Assembly (NCBI RefSeq): GCF_932294415.1
Contig: NC_065541.1
Location: 54,104,290-54,168,289 of the forward strand
Direction of reading: 5' to 3'
DNA length: 64,000 nucleotides
Origin: Quercus robur
Lineage: Eukaryota > Streptophyta > Magnoliopsida > Fagales > Fagaceae
Shown: piece after piece, positions 1 to 10,756 of the stretch
Numbering within the stretch: position 1 is the first letter of the stretch
How the letters are laid out: the number at the start of each line of letters is the position of its first letter
Notes under the pieces: model-generated
Told to the model about the DNA's origin: nothing
The model's input: the letters and a program-made list of their open reading frames with translations, nothing else
Databases searched by the model: none
Program-made: the position numbers and the translations under genes

Positions 1-386
1 GTCAATGAACAATCCAACAGCCAAATCGGCGACGTCGCAAGAAGCCACACTTCCGACATTGGCCACCGCAACTCCCCAGCTGCGACACTCGGACAAGTCA
101 ATGTGGTTGAGGCCGGCAGTGGGGGTGACAACAAGGCGCAGTGAGGGAAGGAGGCAGAGGAGGTCAACGTTGATAGGGAAACGGCCACAGCTTAGCATGG
201 TTTGTACGTTACGTGCATGGGCGCTCAAGAATTGGTCTAGTGGGAGTGGTGACTCCATGTTTTCAAGAAATGGAACTTGTGTGAGTATTGGGATTGGTAA
301 AGAGAGAAAGAATCTGGTGGACGAACAACCAAGACTTGTGGGAGATCGAGGTGAATCAGGTGATTATAAATAATTCCATGTGCCAT
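1..386 (-). pseudogene. Partial HPR3-like hydroxypyruvate reductase, exon 1, frameshifted, cut by window edge
   Basis: The complement reads from an ATG at 386 into a protein that closely matches exon 1 of the intact gene at 7571-4525 (starting MAHGII, then the VLVVRPP stretch). Near position 256 one C is missing from a run that is CCC in the intact copy. The frame shifts there and reaches a stop about six codons later. Beyond the deletion the original frame stays open to the window edge, with the GLNHIDLSEC and SCDVADLAVGL segments preserved, so decay is recent or the deletion is a sequencing error. Exon 2 would lie left of the window. Upstream flanking sequence also resembles that of the intact copy, so this is a tandem duplicate. 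If functional it would be a D-2-hydroxyacid dehydrogenase. Confidence 0.8.
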
Positions 387-744
387 TAATTGGTGGTTTA
401 GAGCCTTGAGTTAGGGAGTAAAGAAAAAGAAATAATAAGACGGTGTTTGGTTTAGAGATAACTCAGATTTCAGTTCTCAATATTCATTTCTCATCCCTCA
501 AAACTCTAATCCATTTCTATCTCTATTTTTCTCATAACTCACAAAGGGCATGTGTTTGGTTCTTCAGATGCAAATGAAGATATGTTCAGAGGAGGAAGTA
601 AAGAAAGAGTAAATGAAAAGTATAAATGGAAAGTCAGATTGGTGAGGTTTGGGTCCATGGAGTAATGACAGGTTTTTTTTTACTTTGGTGTAAACTCTTA
701 GTCAAAAAGCCAACAGTGTAGTAAGCAATTTGCCAGTCATCTTA
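387..744. other. Intergenic, AT-rich
   Basis: This is the 5' flank of the partial HPR3-like copy. It holds T- and A-rich sequence with two short GTTTGGTT-type motifs (about 443 and 553) of the kind found at MITE ends. No coding potential is recognised. Confidence 0.4.
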
Positions 745-1405
745 GAGCACTCATAATAAGGTTGATAAATAGTCATTTTAGCAACCAAAACACCAAAAAC
801 ATACACTATAGTAAAAAAGCTAAAGCTAAAAAATTTTGAGTGATTGCTACAGAGATAGCAGCCCACTGTAGCTGGATGGTATAACAAAAACTATTTTTTT
901 GTTTCCCACATGCTCACAAAGCACTTCACACACACGTAGGTTTGTTTTCTCTCTTTTCTTTTTCTTTCTCCTTTGTCACTTCTCCTCTACTCTCTCCTCT
1001 CAGCTCCGACCCCGGCCCATGTGAAATTGGATTGTGGACATCGGCGTTGAGGTGGCATCGGCGTGGAGATCGGATTTGTGGGTTTGGGTTGCCTATTTTG
1101 TGATTTGTGAGGTGTCGTCGTGCTCAGATTCATGGGTTTGGCTTGGCCGTGCTCTAATGGCTTGATTGTGGGTCTACTTGTGGCTTGTTGCTAGTGGGTT
1201 TTGGTTGTGTTTGTATCGGTGGTGCCAGTTTTAATGGTGGATTTTGTCTTAGTGGTGTTTTTCAGCGGCAGTGGGTTGCTAGGTTTCTCAATGTCAGTGG
1301 GTTGCTGGGTTTTGTCTCAGTGGATCTTGGCAGTTTGGGTTTTGTTGTGGTGGGTTGTTGATAACGTGGTTGTCGTTGTGGTTGTAACTGTGGACTTGTT
1401 TTGGG

Positions 1406-1436
<31 letters not shown>

Positions 1437-1603
1437 GGGTTGTGCTGCCACGGTGATGGTGGTGGTGGAAGGGTTGCGGTGACTGGTTGCTTTGAATATT
1501 TATGGAGGAAGTTTTAATTTATTTTAATAAGTTGTTTATATTATTTTAATGAAATGACTGTCAAAATAGAGTCTTTTTTGTTGGGTGTGTGTTGTTAAAA
1601 TAA
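745..1603. mobile_element. Harbinger-like non-autonomous element, right end lost
   Basis: The left end is TTA followed by GAGCACTCATAATAAGG, the same terminus as the better-defined elements at 10757, 43175 and 45215. The interior has the same layout as those: a CT-rich block, a GT-rich block with a T22 run near 1408, then TTATTTTAAT-type sequence resembling 13019-13140. The right terminus is not seen; the element runs into the Mutator-like element at about 1604. Long open frames inside are low-complexity and not believable genes. Confidence 0.55.
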
Positions 1604-3010
1604 ATAAAGGCGAAAACATTATTTTAGTTCCTACATTTTGTAGTCACAATTAATTTGATCCCTACATTTTAAGAACAGTCAATTTGGTCCATGTTATTTT
1701 CAACTTACAATCAATTTGGTCCCTACCGTTAAATCACTAACGGAAAATGCCTAAGTGGCAAACCGTTAACACAATTGACATGTCTAATATTAAAAAATTA
1801 AATGAAATACTGATGTGCCTTAATTTCAACAGCCAACCAGCGCTTAGTTGGCAAACAAAAGCCAAGTCAACGTTTAAAAATACTTTTCTTTTATTGTACG
1901 AATTTCTTTCCTTTCTTAATTTCGGCCTTTAATATTCTTACAATTTTTTTAACCAATCAAAATTTTATTTTTATTTTCTCAATTTTATTTCTCCTTTTAC
2001 AATTGCTAACCAAATAGAATTTCCTTTTAATTCCCTTCTTGCAATTTCTTTGTAACCGAACACTAATCTAGTCCAAAAATCATAGACCTAGATTTACTAC
2101 AACCAAATTGTCCAGCACCACAAATCTACTACAGAGCTCAAATGCCACTATGGCAGCTTGCAAGTGCATGTTAAAAATACCCATTTTACAACTTTGATCA
2201 CTCAACACAAACAAACCTAAAGTCAAGCCATTGTAGTGTAATGGAGACCCAAAGACATAGACATAATGAGAAAGATTTGAAAAGCAAACCCACATAGCCA
2301 TGGAAGTGGAGGGGTCATCGAAGAAGAAGATAGCAACGCAGACTTTGAGCTCAAAAAACATACCCAATCCCTTTAGCTTTTCGAACCCGACCACAGAATG
2401 GTTCACCAACTAATTGCCTTCGTATGGCGTGGAGCTCAAAACCCATATCGAGACCACTGATCGGAGATGTCAGAGAAGTCGTGATCGATCTGTGTTGAAT
2501 CTGGGTTTGGAGAAGCTGGGCCTAGTGGATCTAGATTTCGGGTTTTGTATGAATATGGGATTTGGCTTCTTCAGCCATGAATCAGAGAGAACAAAAGATT
2601 AATGAGAGAGAGATAAGCTTAGAGATGAGAAGAAGGAAAATCAAGATAAAAGAAAAATGCATGAAGGAAAAACAAGATAAGCTTAGATGGGATGTGGCAT
2701 ATTCTAATTTCCAAGGAAAGGAATTCATACGATAAAAGAAAAAAAAAAATTAAGCGTTGATGTGGGTTTTATTTGCCAACTAAGTTGAGTTGGCTGTTGA
2801 AATTAAGACACGTCAGTATTTCATTTAATTTTTTAATATTAGACTTGTCAATTGTGTTAACGGTTTGTCACGTAGGTATTTTTCATTAGTGATTTAACGG
2901 TAGGGACCAAATTGATTGTAAGTTGAAAATAATAGGAATCAAATTTGTAAAATGTAGGGACCAAATTAATTGTGACCTCAAAATATAAGAACTAAAATAG
3001 TGTTTTTTTT
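1604..3010. mobile_element. Mutator-like (MULE) non-autonomous element with about 265-bp inverted ends
   Basis: About 265 bp at 1609-1875 reappears inverted at 2745-3008 at roughly 85-90% identity by eye. Both copies share CAATTTGGTCCCTACCGTT and CTAATATTAAAAAATTAAAT. Very long terminal inverted repeats with a non-coding core suggest a MULE. No clean 9-bp target duplication was found, partly because the right flank is G-rich low-complexity sequence. The interior (1876-2744) has no recognisable transposase. Confidence 0.75.
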
Positions 3011-3013
3011 CTT

Positions 3014-3045
3014 GGGGGGGGGGGCGGGGGGGAGGCGGGGGGGGG
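3014..3045. repeat. G-rich low-complexity run
   Basis: Nearly pure G with a few C and A bases, directly beside the right end of the MULE-like element. Its length is likely to vary and to be error-prone in assembly. Confidence 0.8.
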
Positions 3046-3115
3046 CCCTCAGTTTGCCAATATGATCGATTCCTATATGACTCAAGAGTCAAGACTTAGT
3101 GGGGCGGCTACCTTT

Positions 3116-3415
3116 TACTGTATGTTTGGTTTAAGGGTTGGGAATGGAAGAGAAGAGAAAAAGGGTAAAGGAAAAGGAAAAATGTGGGCCTACGTAATAA
3201 GTTTTAAAAAAATTTAGCTTTTTTTTTTTTTTTTTTTGAGCTATCCAAATAGCGGATTTTTTTTATTTAATTTTTTTTTTAGAAAGAAGTAAGTCAATTT
3301 TATTCAACTAAATTTGATTGGAATACAACATCTAAATCACTAGGTAGATCAGCAGCGGAAAAAAAAATTTAATTTCTCTTTCTTTCTCTCATCTTCCTCT
3401 CAAACCAAACAGTGT
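3116..3415. mobile_element. MITE-like element with GTTTGGTTT inverted ends
   Basis: The left end reads CTGTATGTTTGGTTTAAGGG. The complement of the right end reads ACTGTTTGGTTTGAGAGG. These form an imperfect inverted pair followed by AGAGAAGAGAAA-type sequence on both sides. The core is A/T runs. The target duplication is unclear, so the family is not assigned. Confidence 0.5.
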
Positions 3416-4131
3416 TAGTCCCGTGTTTAAATGAACCTTGAGTAGGCATTTTTTTTAATATAATATATATATATATATATATTTTAAGTTTTGATGTCTT
3501 GCTAAAATAAACTTTTGAACATCTAAACTTTTTTTTTTTTTAAGTCTAACTAAAATGAGCTTGAATATGGCCCTCTTTGACAATCTATTCTTATGGATAA
3601 AATTATAATTAATTTATAATTTATTATTAAATTTGTGAGTGGTGTAGCAGAATTTGAATTTGCTTTTAATTATTTATTTGTTAAGTGAGGGGGCATGGGC
3701 TAGTCAGTTAGTGGGTAGTAGATGTTAACATTAAAAGACAATTAAATAATATTTAGATAACGGATGATTCTATAAATAAATAGACAAGGTGCGTGGGATA
3801 GGAGAGTGATCGAGTGAAGACAAAAGCAAATGCTAACACAATAATTTTTTTAATACAATTATAAAAACCAATAGTTGTTAAAGTTAAATTGAATTATTAT
3901 TAAAGATTGTAAAGAGTAAAGGCATAAACTAATAGATAAAAGAATTATAAGCAGTAATAATTAAATTTCACTTAGCTTTTACTTTAGAGAACCCAAAAAT
4001 AAAAATACTAAAAAAATAAAAACTTAAATTCATAAAATTATTCAATTAAAATACAACAAGATTCTCAAAAAGAAAAAAATCAATCAAAATACAACGTTGT
4101 ATTTTGTTAACAAAGCCTCCGTGACTACTAG

Positions 4132-4173
<42 letters not shown>

Positions 4174-4524
4174 TATGACTTGGCCTCTTAGTAATCATCC
4201 ATTTCATCTCTCCCTTCCTATGTTTTTTTATGATGTTAATGGCCCGGTTCTCCTTAGGCTTCTGCCTCCTTCGAGCCCCCTTTAATAAAATTAAAATCTC
4301 ACTCCTACTTGCCGAACAAAATAAATATATTTACAAAGCCAACTAGCAACAAAAACATCTAAAAAAATGCCTACTATAGATAGGCTACAATGAAACATAA
4401 TTATTTAAGTGTATACACCCTGGATTGTACATTACATAAATATCACTTATTTTATAATTTAAATGTGAACATCATAAAAATGTGGACACTATAGCCATTG
4501 TATGTGAGAATAATTACCGATTAT
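3416..4524. other. AT-rich 3' flank of HPR3-like gene
   Basis: AT-rich intergenic sequence with a TA microsatellite (about 3462-3482) and a T38 tract at 4135-4172. No gene or mobile-element end is recognised. Confidence 0.5.
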
Positions 4525-7500
4525 TTAATTATCCATGACTTGAGAAAGTAAGGGTTTGTTCAAGAAGAATGCTTCCAAATTCCCTACCGCAAGTTCACGC
4601 ATACTTGCGAGAGTCTCATGAGTAAATGCAGCTCTATGTGGCGACAGTACAACATTATCCAAGGCAAAGAGCTCTTTAGGAACATTAGGCTCGTTCTCAA
4701 ACACATCCAAACCAGCACCTCCTATGTCGCCTTGCACCAAACACTGCACCATTTCCTTCTCATCAATAATGGCTCCTCGCCCAACATTGATGATGACTCC
4801 CTCTTTTCCCAGTGCCAATAAGACCTCCTTGTTAATTAGGTGGTGGGTTTGATCACTTAAACCACAGCAAATGACAAGGGCATCGCTGTTAGTTGCAAGT
4901 TCAAAAACACTGGAATAGAAAGGATATGAAAATGACGGTTTCTGCTTTCTTGAGTTGTACGAGATACTGCAGCCAAAAGCCTCAAGCCTTGTAGCAACTT
5001 CTTGGCCAATGCTTCCTAGTCCAATAATCCCAATTCGCTTGCCTTTCAACTGTAATCATCAGCATTTATTCTTGCATTAGACTATAGATAACAGTAAACG
5101 GAAAGGTGATTGACATTATACCATGCACATCCTAGTTGGAAATTTTTTAGTGAATAAATAAGTTTATACAACAAATAATAACTCGAATAATTTAAAAAAA
5201 AAAAACATAAAATAAAAAGAGAAGTTTAGAACGATCTCACAATGCCATAGAATCATGTTGTGAAAGCGTTATCTTTAAAAGTTGATTTGTACCACCCAAA
5301 GTAAAACTTAATGCGATTAGTTCTCTTGGCCAAACAATCCACCAGAATTAGATTATAGCGTCAACCTTCATGATAGACGTATTTCCACTCACGGAGGTTC
5401 AAGAACAACCTTCTAATACTGCCTTTCCTTTTCTTTTTCTTTTTTTTTTCTTTTTTTTTTTATAAATAATATTGTCTTTCCTTAAAACAAATAAAACTAT
5501 AGAAAAATATACGAGAGAGAAAGAGAATAGAATCGAAATTGTATATTTGGAAAATATAAAGTAAAACAAAGGACTTATAGGAAAGGGTGTTGTAATGGTA
5601 TTATATAAGTTATTCATAACAATAATGGTCTACAGTTATTGGTTACTAATAAACCATAAAGTCCCAACGGCTAGTTTACTCATAATTGCACAACAACTAT
5701 TTTATTCTTTATTGCCAAACAACTAGAAAATAAATTATAATAATAATAAAAATATTTGAAATAGAGACTCACACCAACATCCCTAGCTAACACCGGCATG
5801 TTATAGGTCGAAATCATAAGAAAGGAAGGTTTCCAATGTGATCTTTTCATGATTTGTTTGTATTACAGACGTAATAGGAAATAAAATATAGTCCTTCTAT
5901 TGGATTAATTGCAATACTAGCCCCTTCAACTGCATCGAAAGTGAGTTTAGTGGGTGTTATTATTTTTTATAAAAATAAAATTTCTATTGTCAATAGTTCT
6001 ATTTTAAGTATGAAATGTGTGAATTACATTTAACTCAATTTGATAAAGTCTCATATTAATTGAATAAAAGATTTAAAATTCACTGACACCAAAAATTTAT
6101 TGGTATTTTCAAAAGTTCAAAACCTATGACTTTTATACCAAACAACATGCCACCACTTATCTTTAAACAGTCCCGTTGGTCACTCCACTCACTTTCGAGT
6201 TTTTTTTTTTTTTTTTGATAATCCACTTTCGAGTTAGTTAACAAATGTTTAGTTACTTTATTAATTACAAGTTCCATGTATTCAAATATGAACAGTTAAT
6301 AAATTAAAGAACAATTTGTGTTTTGAGATTAGCTTCTTGACCTCTCCTATTTTTCAAAGGGTCGTTGAGACCCCTGAAGTTCTCCAAGATAGGGGGGGTT
6401 GGAGTGAAAAGCCTACAAGAGTGTTTTTGTGTTCTTCAACCTGCTTTGACCTAGCACTTTTTCGGCTTAAGAGATAAATGGCTAAAAGAAAAAAATTCCC
6501 TCGCCCCCCCCCCCCCCCCCCCCCAAAAAAAGTCCCCTGATCATGTTTTTGTTTATTTTATTTCTTTTTTGTAAAATTCGTTCTTATATTTGATAAAATT
6601 TTGGATCATTTATTGTTTTGAAAACTTCATTGATTTCATTGTGGTTTTTTTTTTTTTTTTTTTTTTTGAAAATGAAAATTTTAATAATTTCATACCAAAT
6701 ATGCATGAAAATAGCTAAAATTTACGCTAAGAAATATCATTACCAAGTTATAGCTTTTTATAAGAGAAAAAAAAGTTATTTTTTGATATTTTTGTACATA
6801 TCTAATATCAAACTAACTAGACAACTATAATATATTTATAAAAGTTTTCAAAATGACTATATATCTAATATCAAACAAACTCTGCATATGTATACACACG
6901 TGTGTGTATATATATATATCACTAATACAAATAGAGAAACCCTTGCACATGTAAACTGTAAAGCCCTACGAATTAGATAGGTGTCTTAAGCCATCGAATC
7001 AAGTTCGAGTTCAATTTTTGCCATATCACTAAAGCTGGAGAAATCATAAAACGAGCATCAAAATTGTGACATCTTAAAATATAGAGATCAAATAGAGACA
7101 AATGAACACCTTAGAACCGAGAGGAATAGGATAACTTGTTTTGCTAGCCCCAAGCCCTTGCTTAACATATCGATCAGCAACTGAAATTTTCCTAAGCACG
7201 TCAATGAGCAATCCAACAGCCAAATCGGCGACGTCGCAAGAAGCCACGCTTCCGGCATAGGCCACCGCAACTCCCCGGCGGCGACACTCGGACAAGTCAA
7301 TGTGGTTGAGGCCGGAACTGGGGGTGACAACAAGGCGCAGTGAGGGAAGGTGGCAGAGGAGGTCAGCTTTGATAGGGGAAATGCCACAGCTTAGCATGGC
7401 TTGCACATTACGCGCGTGGGTGCTCAAGAATTGGTCTAGCGTTAGTGATGTCTCCCACGCTTTCAAGAAATGGAACTTGTGTGAGTATTGTGATTGGTAA

Positions 7501-7571
7501 AGAGAGAAAGATTCCGGTGGACGAACAACCAAGACTCGTGGGAGGTGACTATGAATAATTCCATGAGCCAT
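4525..7571 (-). CDS. HPR3: Glyoxylate/hydroxypyruvate reductase HPR3-like, two exons
   Basis: Exon 1 is 7571-7110 (154 codons) and exon 2 is 5049-4525 (174 codons plus TAA). They join in phase 0 across an intron with donor AAG|GTGTTC and acceptor ATTACAG|TTG, giving 328 aa, the usual size of plant HPR3. The family uses NAD(P)H to reduce hydroxypyruvate and glyoxylate in a cytosolic bypass of photorespiration. Exon 1 carries the substrate-domain segment GLNHIDLSECRRRG. Exon 2 begins the Rossmann fold with GLGSIG (about residues 164-169). It keeps the conserved Arg of NVGRG (about 245), the Glu of the DVFENEP segment and the His of SPHRAA (about 292), so it looks catalytically competent. I chose the ATG at 7571, not the in-frame upstream one at 7649, because it matches the family start and the duplicate copy. 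The intron holds a C21 run (6504-6524) and several T runs. Confidence 0.88.
6504..6524. repeat. C homopolymer in HPR3 intron
   Basis: A run of 21 C followed by six A, inside the intron of the HPR3-like gene. Confidence 0.85.
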
Positions 7572-7680
7572 TGGCGGTTTAGAGCTTTGAGATAGGAAAG
7601 AATGAAAAGAAGAATAGGAAATAAAAAGTACAAGTTCTTTGCCACACAAGCGTAAGTACAGGACTTCCGGAAGATCTAAA

Positions 7681-7837
7681 TGTTTCGGGTAATATCCGAT
7701 TCTTCATGGGTAGAGCTTAATCGGGTAGGGTATGAATATTACCCAAATTGTTCGGATAGGGTAGAGCTTAATCGGGTAGGGTATGGATATTACCCGAATT
7801 GTTCGGATAGGGTATGGATATTATTCAAACCCAACCC

Positions 7838-7875
<38 letters not shown>

Positions 7876-8664
7876 CAAAACCTCTCTCACCATCACTCAC
7901 ACTCTCTCTGCCTCTCCAGACCAGAGCTATTAACCTACTTTCTTATCTTCCCAACCCATCCAAGCACATCTCTTGGTCAGTCATAGCAGCACTGATCCAC
8001 CACGTCTGTAAATCGCTGATCTTGGTCGCCATCGACAACTCGTCGTTCTTGTTGTTGCGGAGTGCCGAATCGGCTTCTTCTACTTCTATTTCCACACAAC
8101 ACTCATCGTCTTTTCTCGATCTTTTCGGATCTGACCTGGACCCGTCTCGATCGGTAATCTCGTTCTCGTCCGCCTCCACGACCATCAGGTCCTGGTTTGG
8201 GTCAAGATTCGGATCCGTCATTTTGAACAACGATCCCTTCGCTGTCGAGTGGTTGACCCCACAGAGAGTCGAAAACGTTGTTTGCGACGCGCGGTTGACT
8301 TCCACGGAGAGTGGTTGAACGTTGTTTGCGCTGTCGAGTGGTTCTCTGAATTTGTAAATTCCATATTTGGATCTAAAAGAAAGAGAAAGAGAGATATTCA
8401 GAGCTTTGTTTTTTCTTTTTTAAGATTGGTTTGTTTTTCCTTTTTTTAAGGATCGGTTAGTTTTTAGTTTTTACGTTAAAATGTTTTGGATTAAAAAAAA
8501 AAATTAAATGGGTTTTGGGTAGGATATGGATATTCATGGATAATATATTCGGGTAAGATTCGGGTATGGATACTAATGGGTATTGATAATTGGATATCCA
8601 TGGGCAAACTTTTCGGGTAGGGTATGGGTATACCCGATCCATACCCTACCCATGGCCATCCCTG
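7681..8664. mobile_element. hAT (Ac-type)-like non-autonomous element
   Basis: The complement of the right end begins CAGGGATGGCCATGGGTAGG, an Ac/Ds-like CAGGGATG terminus. Subterminal GGGTAGGGTATGGATAT and TTACCCGA motifs repeat at both ends (7716-7840 and 8515-8650), as in hAT subterminal arrays. The left terminus is degraded, so the start is approximate. ATCTAAAT at the left and ATCTGTAT at the right could be a decayed 8-bp target duplication. A polar minus-strand ORF inside (8305-7943) resembles no family I know and is not called as a gene. Confidence 0.6.
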
Positions 8665-9256
8665 ATCTGTATTATTGAAACAGACAACGTTTTACAGCTC
8701 AGAGTGTATTTTGCATCTTTCTGAGCTACATAATTGCTCTACAACGACGTTTTATTTCTTTTTTTTTTTTTTTTTTTTTCCGAATTTCTTTTCAATCATT
8801 TTTTGTAGAAATTGTCGGTGGTGGACAATAAATAATAGAGTTTTACTAACTTAAGGGCATGTAAAAGTATACCATTTTAAGAAATTTTTTATGAAAAAAA
8901 AAAAAAAATAACTAACTTATTAGACAGTTTTTTTCAATTTTTCATATAAAGTTTCATAAAATAGATGATTAACCGGACCCAAAATAATACAATAGGTTTA
9001 TATCTCCACCATTCACAACTCTCTCCATAGCAAATTATTACAAAAGTTGTGATATTTTTTGTGACATTATCATTTTTCATAATTTTTCTTCCATAAGAGG
9101 ATAAAAAGCCGCTGTCATAATTATAATTATTTTACCAAGTGTTATCTCATCACAATATATAGCATCTACTTTCTTCATTTTTAATACTAAAAATAAAAAT
9201 ATAGAATGAATAATATTAGTATAAATTTACAAGTAGCAACAATGCATATTTACACA
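8665..9256. other. Intergenic, AT-rich
   Basis: AT-rich sequence with T and A runs. No gene or element end is recognised. Confidence 0.4.
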
Positions 9257-9462
9257 ATTTTAGCTTATTTGATATGGGTAATTTTTGGATAAAAATATGT
9301 AAATTTGACAATTTTTTTTAATTATAAACCTTCTGATGTTTATCCTTTTCTTTTTTCCATATCTAAATAATTTTAGCTTATTTGATATGGGTGATTTTTG
9401 AATGAAAATGTGTAAATTTGACATTTTTTTATATTATAAACCTATTGATGTTTACCCTTTTT
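9257..9462. repeat. Tandem duplication, about 110-bp unit
   Basis: Two adjacent diverged copies begin at about 9257 and 9369. Both contain TTTTAGCTTATTTGATATGG, a run reading TGTAAATTTGACA, and a final GATGTTTA(T/C)CC. The unit is non-coding. Confidence 0.7.
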
Positions 9463-9942
9463 TTTTTTGGCTCAATATGCTAATATAATTGATTCCTATG
9501 TGGCTCAAGACTTACTGAATTTATCTCTTCTCAATCAAATTACAGGAGTAATGTGCTCGTTTGGAATTAAGATCATGTGCAATATTCTAAGTATTCAATG
9601 GCTAAAATTGAGAGTTGAAAAAAATGCCTAAGATTGAAAATTGAAAAAAAAAAAAACCTTAAATCTTACTATTGAATAAAAATAAATAAAGAATAAAAAA
9701 GAAGTAAAAAATTGAAAATGTAAAAAAGTTTTGTAGAAGGTAGAGAGGTATTGCCTAGATCTCAATCCTCTACCACCTCATATGTGAAAGGGATTGGAAT
9801 CCGTTTCAAAATTATAAACTTTTTTTTTACTCAAATTTTTTTTTTTTTTAACTTTTTTGAGTTCTTTAATTCAATGATATCAAAAAGTTCACTTTGTAAT
9901 ATCAAAAAAAAAAAAAAAGTTAACTTTGTTAAGATAATGAGG

Positions 9943-10467
9943 TGATGGCTTAGTGTGTGGGCTTAGTAGTGTAGCTGATGTGCTAACAGCTGGCTCGGCA
10001 GCTGGTGTGTGCATGTGCCTAACAGCTGTGTGTGATGTGCTAACAATTGGCTCGGCAACTGGTGTGTGCATGTGCCTAAAAGCTGTGTGTGACGTGCCTA
10101 CAGTGTGATGAGGTGTGCCTATTGTGGTGATGAGGCATGCATGCAGTGGTGCTACATAGAGGCATGTGCAGAGGCGTGTGCAATCAAAATGAGCTGTTAG
10201 TGACAGTTAGTTAGGAAATTGTTAGAGATAGTTACATATAGTTACAATGGTAGTTACTGAAATGTAATGGATTGTAATTGTATATAAGCCCAATTTTGGA
10301 ATAAGAAAAGTAAGCTTGGAATTACTCAGTACTCTCTTTGCCTTGTCTGACTCTTCTTGGAGGTGGTCCCCTCGAAGTGACCCATATTTGTGCTTAATGT
10401 GTGCCCTCATTAACCGAATCTTTCTCTATTCCCTTCCTTACTTCCTTCCACATTTTCGTACATAACA
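9943..10467 (+). mobile_element. Probable solo LTR (Copia-like)
   Basis: The block starts TGATGGCTTAG and ends CGTACATAACA, a TG...CA pattern. It contains a TATA-like TGTATATAAGCCC at about 10277 followed by a transcript-leader-like stretch, and a GT-rich imperfect tandem repeat (CTCGGCAGCTGGTGTGTGC and variants, 9990-10090). The final 40 bp recur imperfectly at 10488-10530, so the true right end could be 10529. No internal retrotransposon genes or clear target duplication were seen. Confidence 0.4.
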
Positions 10468-10756
10468 ATCAATATCTCTGCTTCCCCATTTCTCTATTTC
10501 CTTTATTACTTCCTTCCATATTTCAGTACATAACATTTTTTTAATTTTGATTTGAATGGTTGAGAAGGTATTGCACATCTTAATCCATAAAGCTGGATAG
10601 ATCTAAAGCACTGTACTAATTTCTGATCAATTCCTAAAATGATATTTGAGAACACGAACACCCCACATGGGCCACATCCCTCATGATCTTTCAGCCACTC
10701 CACAAACCGTATCTTCAAGTACTGTGCGTTGACATGTATAAGAGCATTCCCATTAA

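Noticed and set aside
1201-1482. 93-codon Val/Phe-rich ORF
   Set aside because: GT- and T-rich low-complexity part of a Harbinger-like element.
2080-2409. 109-codon minus-strand ORF inside the MULE-like element
   Set aside because: No domain, no resemblance to MULE transposase and no splice context; likely spurious.
5399-5617. 72-codon ORF in the HPR3 intron
   Set aside because: AT-rich hydrophobic low-complexity translation ending in a Lys run; no support as a gene or exon.
7943-8318. Opposed ORFs of 98-120 codons inside the hAT-like element
   Set aside because: The minus-strand product is charged and not low-complexity, but I recognise no family, and the region lies within a non-autonomous transposon. 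Not enough to call a gene.
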